From Leclercia adecarboxylata (lineage in GTDB: Bacteria; Pseudomonadota; Gammaproteobacteria; Enterobacterales; Enterobacteriaceae): 64,000 nt of DNA. Within the stretch, counting starts at the first letter, position 1. Each line of letters begins with the position of its first letter. Position numbers and translations under genes: made by a program. The notes beneath the pieces are model-generated. The model was given only the letters and a program-made list of their open reading frames with translations. It was not told where the DNA came from and ran no database searches. Positions 36,682 through 46,487 of the stretch are shown here, piece after piece. The stretch is from NCBI GenBank assembly GCA_002360945.1, contig DERO01000051.1:24067-88066 (forward strand), in the 5' to 3' direction.

Positions 36682-37407
36682 TCAGTGCTCCATGGTGAAT
36701 TCAATCATGTCGGCGCGGGTCAGGCTGACGGAGTACTCCGTCGCGTTGACCTCGCCGTCACGGTGGTTGAGGGTGCGCACGCAGAGCAGGGGCGCCATGT
36801 TGGGGATTTCCAGCACTTTGCTCTCTTTGGCCTGGGCGCGGCGGGCGCTGATGCGGGTCTGGGTGCGCTTGAGCGCAATCCCGGTGGCCTCGAACAGGAA
36901 GTCGTGCAGCGAGCCGCTGGCAAAGTTTTGCAGCACCGGCCATAAATCGAGGTCAGCGAAGTAGTGGTCGATCTGACATACCGCCACCCCGTTGACCCGG
37001 CGCAGGGTGCGCAGGTGGATGACGTTATCCCCCTCCGCAATCCCCAGCGCGTCCGCGACGTGGCTGGAGGCCGGACGCAGCACCGAGAGCAGCTTTTCGC
37101 TGGTGGGGTGGCTGCCCTGATCCAGCAGGTTCTGACTGAAGCGTGCCTGGGCGTTGAGCGGGTAATCGAAGGGGCGCATCAGCACCAGCACGCCGACGCC
37201 CTGGCGGCGCTGCACCCAGCCGCGCTCGACCAGCTGATCGATGGCACGGCGCAGGGTGTGGCGGTTCACTTCATAACGGTCGGCGAGCTGCTGCTCGGCA
37301 GGCAGGTAATCCCCGCAGCGGTAGTGGGTGCGCAGCTCCACTTCGAGCTTTGCGGCAATCTCTTGCCAGCGGGTCGGGTAACTGGTCGGATGTCTGGATA
37401 AGTGCAT
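36682..37407 (-). CDS. phnF: GntR/HutC-family regulator PhnF
   Basis: Transcription factor of 241 residues encoded inside the phn operon. An N-terminal GntR winged helix (about 10-78, YEVNRHTLRRAIDQLVERGW) is followed by a UTRA ligand-binding domain (about 95-235). Its ligand and target are not established in enterobacteria. The start at 37407 (MHLSRHPTSYPTRW) matches E. coli. Confidence 0.94.
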   Translation of the reverse strand: MHLSRHPTSYPTRWQEIAAKLEVELRTHYRCGDYLPAEQQLADRYEVNRHTLRRAIDQLVERGWVQRRQGVGVLVLMRPFDYPLNAQARFSQNLLDQGSHPTSEKLLSVLRPASSHVADALGIAEGDNVIHLRTLRRVNGVAVCQIDHYFADLDLWPVLQNFASGSLHDFLFEATGIALKRTQTRISARRAQAKESKVLEIPNMAPLLCVRTLNHRDGEVNATEYSVSLTRADMIEFTMEH

Positions 37408-37427
37408 ACAAATCAAAGCCTCGCTTC

Positions 37428-38207
37428 TCAGATGAAGTGCTTACGCAAACGTTGAGAGAGGAAATCCAGCAGGCTAACCGTCACGATGATGAGCACCATC
37501 AGGGCGCAGGTTTGCTGGAACTGGAATCCGCGAATCGCTTCCCACAGGGTGACGCCAATCCCGCCCGCGCCGACCATGCCTACTACCGTCGCGGAGCGAA
37601 CGTTGGATTCAAAGCGGTACAGGGAGTAGGAGATGAGCAGCGGCATCACCTGCGGCAGGACGCCGTAAAGAATTTCTTCGAGCTTATTGGCACCGGTGGC
37701 GCGAATGCCTTCGACCGGGCCGGGCTCGATGGCTTCCACCGCTTCCGAAAGCAGCTTGGAGAGCACCCCGGTGGTGTGGATGAACAGCGCCAGCACCCCG
37801 GCGAACGGCCCGAGACCGACCGCCACCACGAACAGCATCGCAAAGACCATTTCGTTGATGGCGCGGCAGGCGTCCATCAGGCGGCGCACCGGCTGGTAAA
37901 TCCACCAGGGGACGATGTTGTCGGCGCTCATCAGGCCAAACGGAATAGAGAGCACCACCGCCAGCGCGGTACCCCAGACGGCGATTTGCAGGGTGACGGC
38001 CATTTCGCTGAGGTAGTCTTGCCACTGGCTGAAGTCCGGCGGGAAGAAGTCGGCGGCGAAGGTCGCCATGTTGCCGGAATCCTGAATCAGCGTGAGCGGC
38101 GCCATTTCCGCCCCCTTCCAGGAGACAACCAGCACCGCCAGCAGGATGGCCCAGCTTATTAGCGAAAACCAGCTGCGCTTTGGCGGTGGGAGAGTGATGG
38201 TTTGCAT
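37428..38207 (-). CDS. phnE: Phosphonate ABC transporter permease PhnE (intact)
   Basis: Inner-membrane permease of the phosphonate importer, 259 residues, with about six hydrophobic segments. The EAA loop is present ([20 protein letters not shown]) and the C-terminus is intact. E. coli K-12 carries a short duplication that breaks this gene; here the frame is whole, so the operon is likely active. It is 117 bases downstream of phnD, with repeats in the gap. Confidence 0.95.
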   Translation of the reverse strand: MQTITLPPPKRSWFSLISWAILLAVLVVSWKGAEMAPLTLIQDSGNMATFAADFFPPDFSQWQDYLSEMAVTLQIAVWGTALAVVLSIPFGLMSADNIVPWWIYQPVRRLMDACRAINEMVFAMLFVVAVGLGPFAGVLALFIHTTGVLSKLLSEAVEAIEPGPVEGIRATGANKLEEILYGVLPQVMPLLISYSLYRFESNVRSATVVGMVGAGGIGVTLWEAIRGFQFQQTCALMVLIIVTVSLLDFLSQRLRKHFI

Positions 38208-38226
38208 GTCGGTTCCTTGTGTTTTA

Positions 38227-38320
38227 GTTCCCTCTCCCTTGAGGGAGAGGGTTAGGGTGAGGGGGAAATGTGCGCGCTGATGCCCTCACCCCGGCCCTCT
38301 CCCACAGGGAGAGGGAGAAA
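38227..38320. repeat. Inverted pair of family A repeats between phnD and phnE
   Basis: CCCTCTCCCTTGAGGGAGAGGG with GTTAGGGTGAGGG, then the opposite unit TGATGCCCTCACCCC...CTCTCCCACAGGGAGAGGG. Hairpins here may stabilise the phnCD message relative to the distal genes. Confidence 0.87.
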
Positions 38321-38324
38321 GGCC

Positions 38325-39341
38325 TTACTGCACCACTTTATTCACGCTGGTCATCGCACCCAGGGCGGCGGTCAGGCGGTCGAGATCGTCCAGCTGGGCC
38401 TGAATTTCCGAGACTTTGCTGGTTTTCTCTTCTTCCTTGAGGCCCTTGTTGTCCTTCACGCCCTGCATCTGCTTAAACAGTGCCAGCTGGCGAATCGGCA
38501 CCAGCTGCAGATCGCTGGAGGCGCGGAACGGCGCCCAGCCCAGGCGTTCCAGCACGGTCTTCTCTTCCGCGGTTTTGCCGTAGTTCATAAAGAAGTCGTA
38601 CACCTTGTCCTTGGTGCTTTCGGAGAGGTTTTTACGCCACACAATCGGGTCGCCCGGGATCAGCGGGGATTTCCAGATCACTTTCAGTTCTTTCAGCTTG
38701 TCCGGGGCGGAGGTCTTCAGCTTGTCGAGGTTTTCGGTGTTGTTGGTGGCCACGTCCACCTGCTTGTTGGCGACCGCCAGGGCGTTGGTCTCATGCCCGG
38801 CGTTAACCGTGCGTTTGAATTCGCTGGTGGAGACGTTGTTTTTGGCGAAGACGTAGTAGCCCGGGACGAGGAAGCCTGAAGTGGAGTTCGGGTCACCGTT
38901 GCCAAAGGTCAGCTCTTTACGTTTAGCGAGCATGTCGTTGAGGTTGTTGATCGGGCTGTCTTTATTGACGATCAGCACGCTCCAGTAACCCGGGGAGCCG
39001 TCGGCGGCCACCGTCTGAGCGAAGACCTGACCGTTGGCGCGATCCACCGCTTCCATGGCGGAGAGGTTGCCGTACCAGGCGATGTCGACCTTGTTAAAGC
39101 GCATTCCCTGGATGATGCCCGCGTAGTCCGGTGCGAAGAAGGCGTTCACTTTGATCCCCAGTTTGCTTTCCATATCTTTCAGGAAGGGTTCCCACTGTGG
39201 CTTCAGGTTCTGCTGTGATTCCGTCGAAATGATGCCAAAATTCAGCGCTTTTTCCTGCTCCTGGGCGTACGCCGGGCTTAACAGGGTGCTGATGCTGAAC
39301 AGGCTGGTAAAGGCCAGCGCGGCAATCGTTTTATTGCGCAT
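38325..39341 (-). CDS. phnD: Phosphonate-binding periplasmic protein PhnD
   Basis: Periplasmic receptor of 338 residues for alkylphosphonates, phosphate esters and phosphite. The signal peptide spans about 1-26 (ending PAYA-Q). The body matches E. coli PhnD (LNFGIISTESQQNLKPQW near the mature N-terminus). A GAGGA site precedes the ATG. It lies 23 bases after phnC. Confidence 0.95.
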   Translation of the reverse strand: MRNKTIAALAFTSLFSISTLLSPAYAQEQEKALNFGIISTESQQNLKPQWEPFLKDMESKLGIKVNAFFAPDYAGIIQGMRFNKVDIAWYGNLSAMEAVDRANGQVFAQTVAADGSPGYWSVLIVNKDSPINNLNDMLAKRKELTFGNGDPNSTSGFLVPGYYVFAKNNVSTSEFKRTVNAGHETNALAVANKQVDVATNNTENLDKLKTSAPDKLKELKVIWKSPLIPGDPIVWRKNLSESTKDKVYDFFMNYGKTAEEKTVLERLGWAPFRASSDLQLVPIRQLALFKQMQGVKDNKGLKEEEKTSKVSEIQAQLDDLDRLTAALGAMTSVNKVVQ

Positions 39342-39364
39342 TTCTATTCCTCTGTGTGGGGACG

Positions 39365-40153
39365 TTAAGCAGCCTGCGCGTTCTCTTCGACGCGATTGAT
39401 GCTGCGGTAGAGATGGTCAAAACGGTCGTTATCAAACTGATGGCTGGCACCATCAAAGAACACGTGCCCCTGACGCAGGGCGACGATGCGCTCGCAGTAG
39501 CGCAGGGCGTAATCCACCTGATGCAGCGTCACCACGATGGTGATGCCGTCCTTCTGGTTGATGTCGCGCAGGGTTTCCATCACGATGCGGGCCGACTCCG
39601 GATCCAGGGAGGCAATCGGCTCATCCGCGAGAATGATTTTGGCTTTCTGCATCAGCGCCCGGGCAATCGCTACGCGCTGCTGTTGTCCACCGGACAGGGT
39701 GGAAACGCGCTGGTGGGCGAAGTGGGCCATACCAACGCGGGTCAGGGCGTGCAGCGCTTCTTGCTTCTGCTTAGGTGCGAACCAGCGCAGACAGGTGCGC
39801 CAGAACGGGGTGCTGCCGAGCGCGCCGATCAGCACGTTCTCCAGCACCGTCAGGCGATTCACCAGGTTGAACTGCTGGAAGATGTAGCCGGTCTGCGCGC
39901 GGCTTTTGCGGATATCACCCGCCAGACGACCCGCGCGCTGCACGGTATTGCCCAGCAGCTCAACGTGGCTTTCTGAGGTTTTATCGCAGGTGATAAGGCC
40001 GCTTAAGTGGCGCAGAAGGGTGGATTTACCTGAACCGGATGGCCCCAGCAGCGCTACCATTTCGCCCTGCTGGACGGTCAGATCAACGGCATGCAGAGCC
40101 TTATTGTGATGGAAGGTCTTGCTCAGTTTCTCGACGCGGATGACGGTTTGCAT
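39365..40153 (-). CDS. phnC: Phosphonate ABC transporter ATPase PhnC
   Basis: ATPase of the PhnCDE importer, 262 residues, and the first gene of the 14-gene phn operon. Walker [10 protein letters not shown], signature LSGGQQQR and Walker [13 protein letters not shown] are complete. The start matches E. coli PhnC ([20 protein letters not shown]). Upstream sequence carries a candidate Pho box, as expected for a PhoB-activated operon. Confidence 0.95.
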   Translation of the reverse strand: MQTVIRVEKLSKTFHHNKALHAVDLTVQQGEMVALLGPSGSGKSTLLRHLSGLITCDKTSESHVELLGNTVQRAGRLAGDIRKSRAQTGYIFQQFNLVNRLTVLENVLIGALGSTPFWRTCLRWFAPKQKQEALHALTRVGMAHFAHQRVSTLSGGQQQRVAIARALMQKAKIILADEPIASLDPESARIVMETLRDINQKDGITIVVTLHQVDYALRYCERIVALRQGHVFFDGASHQFDNDRFDHLYRSINRVEENAQAA

Positions 40154-40196
40154 GGGTGAGGCCTCGATTCAAATGTGGCCTCATGCTGGCGGATCA

Positions 40197-40219
40197 ATGT
40201 GACATTTAGGTTAAGTGTT
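40197..40219 (-). promoter_or_regulatory. Candidate Pho box of the phn operon
   Basis: Minus-strand ACTTAACCTAAATGTCACAT, about 45-65 bases before phnC, has one fair half-site (TGTCAC) and one poor half-site 11 bases away. A second TGTCAT lies near 40258. Phosphate-starvation control is well known for E. coli phn, but the match here is weak. Confidence 0.4.
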
Positions 40220-40286
40220 GGTTGCGGGAGTTTGAAGAGTTGACGAGAAAGCGATGACAGGCAGGCGCGAACGCCCGCCGTCGGGA

Positions 40287-40718
40287 TTATTGCTGTTTAA
40301 CGACGTTGATCATCCAGGGCACGCCGTATTTATCGGTCACTTTGCCGAAGCCGTGCGCCCAGAAGGTCTCCTGCCAGGCCATTTCTATATTGCCGCCTGC
40401 GGCCAGATTATCGAACCAGCGCTTGCCTTCCGCGACGTCCTGGGTGTCAAGCACCAGCGTAAAGCCGGAGTAGGCGGCATTGCCGCTGAGCGTGCCGTCG
40501 CTCATCATGATATCGCTACCGGCGATGCGCACGTTGGAGTGGGCGATAGCGGAGTCCGGGAACGGTATGCCGGAAGGACAGCCCTCTTCGCTATTGTCGT
40601 CTTTGGGCATTTCGCCGAAGGTGATTTTATAGAGGAGTTCAGCGCCGACGGCCTGCTGATAGAAGGCGGTGGCCTCTGCGCAGTTACCGGCGAATGAGAT
40701 GTAGGGACTTAACGGCAT
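40287..40718 (-). CDS. yjdN: VOC-fold metalloprotein-like YjdN (PhnB)
   Basis: Small 143-residue protein of the glyoxalase/VOC superfamily (PhnB/DUF1338-like '3-demethylubiquinone methyltransferase-like' group). Sequence follows E. coli YjdN (PhnB): MPLSPYISFAGNC, AHSNVRIAGSDIMMSD, FGKVTDKYGVPWMINVVKQQ. It is not needed for C-P lyase in E. coli and its substrate is unknown. The start at 40718 matches E. coli; another ATG lies two codons upstream, and the much longer open frame runs through a REP element and is spurious. Confidence 0.93.
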   Translation of the reverse strand: MPLSPYISFAGNCAEATAFYQQAVGAELLYKITFGEMPKDDNSEEGCPSGIPFPDSAIAHSNVRIAGSDIMMSDGTLSGNAAYSGFTLVLDTQDVAEGKRWFDNLAAGGNIEMAWQETFWAHGFGKVTDKYGVPWMINVVKQQ

Positions 40719-40767
40719 AATCATTACCTCAGGTAAAGAGAAGCCCAGTAAGTGTAGTTCGGTATTG

Positions 40768-40834
40768 GTAGGCCGGATAAGCGCAGCGCATCCGGCAAAA
40801 GCGCCCGGCGGCGCTTCGCTTGCCGGGCCTACAA
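40768..40834. repeat. REP/BIME-type element, family B
   Basis: GTAGGCCGGATAAGCGCAGCGCATCCGGC followed by the inverse GCCCGGCGGCGCTTCGCTTG and GCCGGGCCTAC, between yjdM and yjdN. Confidence 0.88.
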
Positions 40835-40850
40835 AAGTTAACGGCAAAAA

Positions 40851-41186
40851 TCAGTTCTTTTTCACGAACTCGGATTTCAGCTTCATCGGGCCGAAGCCGT
40901 CAATTTTGCAGTCAATGTTGTGGTCGCCTTCAACCAGGCGGATACCTTTGACTTTGGTACCGATCTTCAGCATCGACGAGCTGCCTTTAACCTTCAGATC
41001 TTTAATGACGGTGACGTTATCGCCATCAGCCAGCAGGTTGCCGTTGGCATCTTTAACGATCAGCTCATCGCTCTCTTGCGCAGGTTCTGCGTTGTTCCAT
41101 TCGTAAGCGCATTCGGGGCAAATGAACATACCGTTATCTTCGTAAGTATATTCAGAGCTGCATTTTGGACAGTGTGGCAGTGACAT
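40851..41186 (-). CDS. yjdM: Zinc-ribbon protein YjdM (PhnA)
   Basis: 111-residue protein with an N-terminal zinc ribbon (CPKC...CPEC, residues 6-28) and a C-terminal SH3-like PhnA domain ([20 protein letters not shown]). It is near-identical to E. coli YjdM (PhnA). Despite the old name it is not a phosphonoacetate hydrolase. The start at 41186 follows GAGGAG; the longer frame has no support. Function is unknown. Confidence 0.94.
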   Translation of the reverse strand: MSLPHCPKCSSEYTYEDNGMFICPECAYEWNNAEPAQESDELIVKDANGNLLADGDNVTVIKDLKVKGSSSMLKIGTKVKGIRLVEGDHNIDCKIDGFGPMKLKSEFVKKN

Positions 41187-41778
41187 GGTGTTCTCCTCAA
41201 AATAGTGCGAACCGGCGGTAATCAGGCCCGCCAAAAATCGACAGGTTGTCGAAAAAGGCGGCAAGTATAACGCATGTCCTTACTCTTGTCGGTGACATTA
41301 TTTTTCGCTTTTGGCGAAAAAAAATCTTTTCAATGACATGGCTTGTCAGTGACCTGGGCGATGCTGGGGGTCAGACGCAGAAACGAATCGCGCCTGATTA
41401 AAAGCGACAATATTTTATTGCGGCAAATTGATACGCCGTGTTATTTCAGATAAGGTTAAGACGCTAATGATATTTCACTTACTTGCTTTAATCGCCATCC
41501 CTGGTCTGCAAGGGATGATTTACCCCTCAATTTTGGTGGGTAACTAATGATGAATTTTCCTGAAGTTTTCAAAAATTGAGCTACGCTCTTAATCTTTCGG
41601 TTTCCCTGACCGAAGAAGCGCGCTCCGCTGCTTTATGCGTTGAAAGAATATATTTTTACTGTCATTACAGAATTATATTGCTTCGAACATATTTACAACA
41701 CGTAATCATATAAGCCGATCCTTCATTCTTAAAACAATTCGGTTATATAAAATTTGTGTTAAGGGAAGGCTTTTTACT
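41187..41778. other. yjdM-crfC divergent intergenic region
   Basis: These 592 bases hold no established gene. Visible structure: inverted repeats CATCCCT/AGGGATG (41496-41517), CTCAATTTT/AAAATTGAG (41526-41580), and an imperfect CTTTCGGT/ACCGAAG hairpin near 41597-41618. A 26-codon open frame begins at 41467. The last 100 bases are AT-rich and probably carry the crfC promoter. Confidence 0.6.
41467..41547 (+). CDS. Possible 26-residue hydrophobic small protein
   Basis: An ATG-to-TAA frame encodes MIFHLLALIAIPGLQGMIYP plus six more residues, a mostly hydrophobic peptide. Two inverted repeats overlap or follow it. The ribosome site is poor (AAGG about 12 bases upstream) and I know no homologue, so it could equally be chance within a structured RNA or regulatory region. 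Confidence 0.25.
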   Translation: MIFHLLALIAIPGLQGMIYPSILVGN

Positions 41779-44136
41779 ATGCACACACAAACCATATTTG
41801 AATTAAGCCAGGAAGCTGAAAGGCTGCTGCAGCTCTCATTGCAGAATCTTGAGGCGCTGAGCGCCATGCCTGCCGCGATGCTGGACAACGCAACGGCGGC
41901 CATTACCGGCGAAACCAGCAATGTCTTACCTCTGCATTTCAGTGCCCGTGGCTTAGAGGCACAGCAGTCGATGCTCAATAATGAGCTGCGCAAAATTACC
42001 CGCCTGGAGATGGTGCTGGCTATCGTGGGCACCATGAAGGCCGGGAAATCCACGACCATCAACGCCATTGTGGGCACCGAAGTATTACCCAATCGCAATC
42101 GCCCGATGACCGCGCTGCCGACGCTGATCCGTCATACTCCCGGCCAGACAGAGCCGGTGCTGCATTTTTCTCACGTTGCGCCCATCGATACATTAATAAA
42201 GCAAATGCAAAAGAAGCTCGCCAATTACGATCGCGGCAAGCTGGCGCAGCAGCTGGAAATTGACAAAGATATGAATGCGCTACTCGGGCGCATTGAAACC
42301 GGCGAGGCATTTGAAAAACATTATTTGGGTGCGCAGCCAATATTTAACTGTTTAAAAAGTCTGAACGATTTAGTGCGGCTTTCCCAGGCGCTGGGCACCG
42401 AATTTCCGTTCCCTGCCTATGCCGCGATCGAGAATATCCCGGTCATTGAGGTGGAATTTGTCCATCTGGCCGGACTGGATGCCCATCTGGGTCAATTAAC
42501 TCTGCTGGATACCCCCGGGCCGAACGAGGCCGGACAGCCGCATCTGCAAAAAATGCTCACCGAGCAGCTCGCCCGCGCGTCGGCGGTGCTGGCGGTGATG
42601 GACTATACCCAGCTGAAGTCGATCTCCGACGCTGAAGTGCGACTGGCCATCTCTGCCGTCGGCAAGTCGGTGCCGCTGTATGCCCTGGTCAATAAGTTCG
42701 ATCAGAAAGACCGTAATAGCGATGATGAAGAGCAGGTGCGGGCGATGATCTCCGGCACCCTGATGAAGGGCCATATTTCCCCCGGCCAGATATTCCCCGT
42801 CTCGTCGATGTGGGGATACCTGGCGAACCGGGCGCGTCACGAACTGGAGATGCACGGCAAGCTGCCCGATCACCAGGAGCAGCGCTGGGTGCAGGACTTT
42901 GCCGAAGCCGCGCTGGGCCGTCGCTGGCGGACTGCCGATCTGGATGATATTGAACATGTTCGCCACTCCGCCGATCTGCTGTGGGAGGACTCCCTGTTTG
43001 AACAGCCGATCCGCAAGCTGATCTATGCCGCCTACGCTAACGCCTCGCTGTACGCGTTACGTTCCGCGTCGCATAAGCTGCTGAACTACGCTCAGAACGC
43101 CCGCGAGTACCTGGATTTTCGCTATCAGGGGCTGACGGTAGCCTTCGAGGAGTTGCAGCACAATATTGCCCGCCTGGAAGAGGACATGGCGCTGCTGCAC
43201 TCCCGCCAGGCGACGGTGAGCGACGAGGTGCGGCATGAGGTGAGCCAGGCCCTGAGCGCCTCGGATCTGTTTCTCTCTGCCCAGCAGAACGAGATCAAAT
43301 ACGCTATCGCGCATATCTTTAATCCCGACAATTTGCTCGATCTGGCGGGGTTTGATCCGCATAAACAGTGTGCTGATGCCACGGCAACGCCCGGTCAGCT
43401 GGTGCTGGAGGATGAAGGCCAGGCACAGATCCTGCTGAGCAAAATCCGCTCCTCCTGCGAGATGATCATGCTGGATGCACAGGCAAAAATCGGTCGTGAG
43501 CTGGCGCTGCGTTTCGACCAACTGGAGACCACGCTGGCGCGGTCGCTGAACGATGCCATGCGCCCGATTGAAACGCGTATTAAAGAAGAGTTGAGCCATG
43601 CCGGTTTCCGGGCGCGGATTAGCTTCCCGGCGTTTCAGGCCAACCAGCTTAACTTCAATACCCGCGGGCTGTTCAACGATGCTATCGCCCAGGAGAGTCA
43701 GCCTGCCGGCCAGTCCCAGGGGGCCGGGAGCGCGCTGCGCGAGACGGTCTCCCGCTGGTTGAACAATCCGGGCTGGGGATGGGAAGATTATGTGATGACG
43801 CGGACGCGGTATGTTATCAACGTGTCACAGCTTCATGAGAAATTTAATCAGCATATAGATCAATTTTGTGAACAAATCCGTAAAGCTTTGGGCGCGCAGG
43901 TCGATGTCTCTGTTACAGCAGGTATGGCGACATTCTTTGCAGAATTCTCGTTATGCCTGGCAGGGTTACAGGAAAGCTTGCGTGATAGCCTCGCGGTGCG
44001 TCAGCAGAATGAGCATGCCACACGTGCGCTCAGCCAGCTGTTGCAGCAATGTATTACGACTGCGACGTGGATTCAGGAAGATACCCGACTGTTACGCGAT
44101 GATATTCAAACGCTATTCGCGGCAGAGCAACCATGA
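41779..44136 (+). CDS. crfC: Dynamin-like GTPase CrfC (clamp-binding sister replication fork colocalisation protein)
   Basis: Large dynamin-like GTPase of 785 residues. E. coli CrfC (YjdA, 742 residues) binds the sliding clamp and keeps nascent DNA of sister forks together. G1 GTMKAGKS (84-91), G3 DTPGPNE (244-250) and G4 NKFD (305-308) are intact; the rest is long helical stalk with coiled-coil character. Conservation with E. coli is strong in the G domain and low in the C-terminal half, with about 40 extra residues spread along the protein. It overlaps yjcZ by four bases, so the two are co-translated. Confidence 0.93.
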   Translation: MHTQTIFELSQEAERLLQLSLQNLEALSAMPAAMLDNATAAITGETSNVLPLHFSARGLEAQQSMLNNELRKITRLEMVLAIVGTMKAGKSTTINAIVGTEVLPNRNRPMTALPTLIRHTPGQTEPVLHFSHVAPIDTLIKQMQKKLANYDRGKLAQQLEIDKDMNALLGRIETGEAFEKHYLGAQPIFNCLKSLNDLVRLSQALGTEFPFPAYAAIENIPVIEVEFVHLAGLDAHLGQLTLLDTPGPNEAGQPHLQKMLTEQLARASAVLAVMDYTQLKSISDAEVRLAISAVGKSVPLYALVNKFDQKDRNSDDEEQVRAMISGTLMKGHISPGQIFPVSSMWGYLANRARHELEMHGKLPDHQEQRWVQDFAEAALGRRWRTADLDDIEHVRHSADLLWEDSLFEQPIRKLIYAAYANASLYALRSASHKLLNYAQNAREYLDFRYQGLTVAFEELQHNIARLEEDMALLHSRQATVSDEVRHEVSQALSASDLFLSAQQNEIKYAIAHIFNPDNLLDLAGFDPHKQCADATATPGQLVLEDEGQAQILLSKIRSSCEMIMLDAQAKIGRELALRFDQLETTLARSLNDAMRPIETRIKEELSHAGFRARISFPAFQANQLNFNTRGLFNDAIAQESQPAGQSQGAGSALRETVSRWLNNPGWGWEDYVMTRTRYVINVSQLHEKFNQHIDQFCEQIRKALGAQVDVSVTAGMATFFAEFSLCLAGLQESLRDSLAVRQQNEHATRALSQLLQQCITTATWIQEDTRLLRDDIQTLFAAEQP

Positions 44137-45011
44137 CAAAAAACTTACTGGACGGTCCCGGGCGGACGCTGGAATGTATTCATCCTAAATTTATGGTCGA
44201 CCTGGTGCAGGGGGTGGACGCGCAGCGTCACACCTCTGTGGGGTCGCAACAGCAGCACTTTCGTGAACGTTTAACCCAGGAGATTATGGCGCAGGCTCAG
44301 CTTCGCCAGTGGGCGATGGGGGGAATGTTCAGCGAAAATGCTGTGCTGCGGCTCGGGCTGGCGGAGAAACTGGCGGGCATGGTTGATCCCGGCCATCTGG
44401 CGCTGACCCGCATGACCCAGACCCTGACCATGCTGCGCCAGCAGGCCAACCTGCGTAACCAACCCCCTATTGGCGTGGTGCATCAGTACGAAGTCCTCTC
44501 TGCTCATTTCCATCAGCGTGCCCAGTTTAAAGAGAAGGCGTTAACCCAGCGTGGGTTAACGGTGCAGGCAGGCGTTCACAGCGAACAGATTTTTACCCGC
44601 TGGCGGGCCGGGCACTATGACGGCTGGTCGCTGGCCGGGCGCGGCTATGTCGTGCTGGAGGAGCTGCGCTGGGGGGCGTTTGGTGACGCCTGTCGACTGG
44701 CGAATGCCGATGTCAGCGCCATGCTGAAAGATAACCTGCGCAGCATGGTGGCTAACTACCTGGCGCAGGGGATCAATGCCGCGCCCGCGACCCGCCATTT
44801 TTACCATCAGTGGCTGACCACGCCCAGTACGCCGGGGATTATCGATCATAAAGATATGCTTGGCTGGCTGGGGGACTGGTGTGATGCCGACAGGCATCCG
44901 GTGTGCTGGTCGGTGACGCAGAGCTGGCAGAACGTGGCGCTGGGGATGCCGAGACTCTGTTCGGCGGCAAGGCTGGCAAAAGCGATGGTGGAAGAGGTGT
45001 TTGGGGAGTAA
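44133..45011 (+). CDS. yjcZ: Uncharacterised protein YjcZ
   Basis: 292-residue cytoplasmic protein matching E. coli YjcZ (same length class; shared LTQRGL-VQAG, SEQIFTRWRAG, LEELRWGAFGDACRL and CWSVTQSWQNVALGMPRLCSA). No known domain or catalytic motif is visible and there is no signal peptide. Coupled translation with crfC (ATGA overlap) suggests a role with that GTPase; E. coli work linked the crfC-yjcZ pair to motility, but the mechanism is not clear. Confidence 0.9.
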   Translation: MTKNLLDGPGRTLECIHPKFMVDLVQGVDAQRHTSVGSQQQHFRERLTQEIMAQAQLRQWAMGGMFSENAVLRLGLAEKLAGMVDPGHLALTRMTQTLTMLRQQANLRNQPPIGVVHQYEVLSAHFHQRAQFKEKALTQRGLTVQAGVHSEQIFTRWRAGHYDGWSLAGRGYVVLEELRWGAFGDACRLANADVSAMLKDNLRSMVANYLAQGINAAPATRHFYHQWLTTPSTPGIIDHKDMLGWLGDWCDADRHPVCWSVTQSWQNVALGMPRLCSAARLAKAMVEEVFGE

Positions 45012-45016
45012 GGTTT

Positions 45017-45050
45017 TACCCTCTCCCCGGGTGGGGAGAGGGCTGGATAT
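45017..45050. repeat. Short family A-like palindrome, possible terminator
   Basis: ACCCTCTCCCCGGGTGGGGAGAGGGC forms a GC-rich hairpin between convergent yjcZ and kdgT. It lacks the GGGTGAGGG extension of the full repeat. Confidence 0.6.
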
Positions 45051-45053
45051 TCA

Positions 45054-46052
45054 TTAGTGGTGCAGTGATTCTACCGGGGTCTGTTCCGCAGTATTCGCCG
45101 GGACCTGGCCAAAGCGTCTGGCGTACAGCGCGGTAATAATCGGCACCAGAATCGCCGTCACGATGACGCTTGCAGCAACCAGCGCGGTGGCGGAAGCGGC
45201 AACCGGTTCGAACGCCGGGTTAATCTGGGCGATAATGACCGGGTTCGCCACGGCAGCACCCGCTGCGGACGAGGCGGCGACACCTGCAGTACCATTCCCT
45301 CCACCGATAACACGGTCGGCAATAATCAGCGGAATACCGGTGATGATGATCACCGCCACACCCAGCACGATACCCAGCAGGCCGGTATCCAGAATCACGT
45401 TCAGGTTGATGGTGTTACCCAGCGCGAAGCCGAAGAACGGGATCAGAACCGGGGTGGCTTTGCTGAAGAAGTCACGCAGATCGTGGTCGAGGTTGCCGAG
45501 AGCAAAACCGATCAGGAACGGCAGGACAGCGCCAACAAAGTGGTGCGGTTCAAAGGAGGCCAGACCGGCAGAGCCGAGGATCAGCATGGTCATCAGCGGG
45601 CCGGATTCCAGCGACATCAGCACGAAGGCGCCGGACTCTTCTTTGGTGCCGTACTGGTTCATCAGGCTGGCGTACAGGCCGCCGTTGGTCATGTCCATCG
45701 CAGAGACAATCGCCAGCACGGAGAGGCCCGCGAAGAAGCCGGTCTGAATGCCGTTTTCCGGGATAAACATGGCGCAAATCATCGCCACAACCCAGGCGAC
45801 GGCAATTTTGGTAATCACCAGCGTACCGGATTTACGTAATACGGTGCCCGTTGCGCGTAAATTAATGGAGGCGCCGATACAGAAGAACCATACCGCCAGA
45901 ATTGGAACTGTCCCGGTAATCATGCCTTTGGTGAATCCACCAAAATAGGCTCCGGTATTAGGTGCTAAGGTATTTAAAATTGCACCCAGTACCAGCGGAA
46001 CCAGCATCATCCCTCCGGGGATGCGTTCAATCGCGGCTTTAATCTTCATCAT
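45054..46052 (-). CDS. kdgT: 2-keto-3-deoxygluconate permease KdgT
   Basis: Inner-membrane proton symporter of the KdgT family for 2-keto-3-deoxygluconate, a pectin and hexuronate breakdown product. The 332-residue protein shares with E. coli KdgT the stretches [60 protein letters not shown] and [20 protein letters not shown]. Two adjacent ATG codons (46052 and 46049) are both reachable from GAGGG; the second may be the real start. In E. coli yjcZ is followed directly by proP, so this gene is an insertion. A 65-codon frame ending seven bases upstream is not convincing. Confidence 0.9.
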   Translation of the reverse strand: MMKIKAAIERIPGGMMLVPLVLGAILNTLAPNTGAYFGGFTKGMITGTVPILAVWFFCIGASINLRATGTVLRKSGTLVITKIAVAWVVAMICAMFIPENGIQTGFFAGLSVLAIVSAMDMTNGGLYASLMNQYGTKEESGAFVLMSLESGPLMTMLILGSAGLASFEPHHFVGAVLPFLIGFALGNLDHDLRDFFSKATPVLIPFFGFALGNTINLNVILDTGLLGIVLGVAVIIITGIPLIIADRVIGGGNGTAGVAASSAAGAAVANPVIIAQINPAFEPVAASATALVAASVIVTAILVPIITALYARRFGQVPANTAEQTPVESLHH

Positions 46053-46487
46053 TAACCCTCACATCTCATCACGCAACGCCTGCGGATAAGTGATATTTAA
46101 TAATCTAATGAATTCAACGAATTGTGACTTTAAAGCGTCAGGCGATTCGTCATTCATACAGCAGATATAACCAGTTTGGTTTTTTAAACCTTCACCTGAA
46201 GGCCACCAGACTCGTTTTGACGGACTTATGATGCGATCGTTGGAATGATGATTCAATGAAAATAAAACAGTGTTTTAGTTATCTCGATCACATATTTTGC
46301 GGAAACCCGTAATTTGCATCTTGATTATTAAAATGGCTGTGAACGCATTGTAAATAAATGTCGTGATTTTTTGATTTCACGACAAATAATAACGGCTGAA
46401 AGCGTATTTTCAGCTACAGGTATAAGAAACAACGCATGACGGGTTATTTACACTTTTGACACTTCTGGTAGAAAACTTAAAAATATA

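Noticed and set aside
46059..46256. 65-codon minus-strand frame ending just before kdgT, considered as a leader peptide
   Set aside because: TTG start, no ribosome site, no recognisable family and no attenuator-like hairpins; kept only as a note in the intergenic entry.
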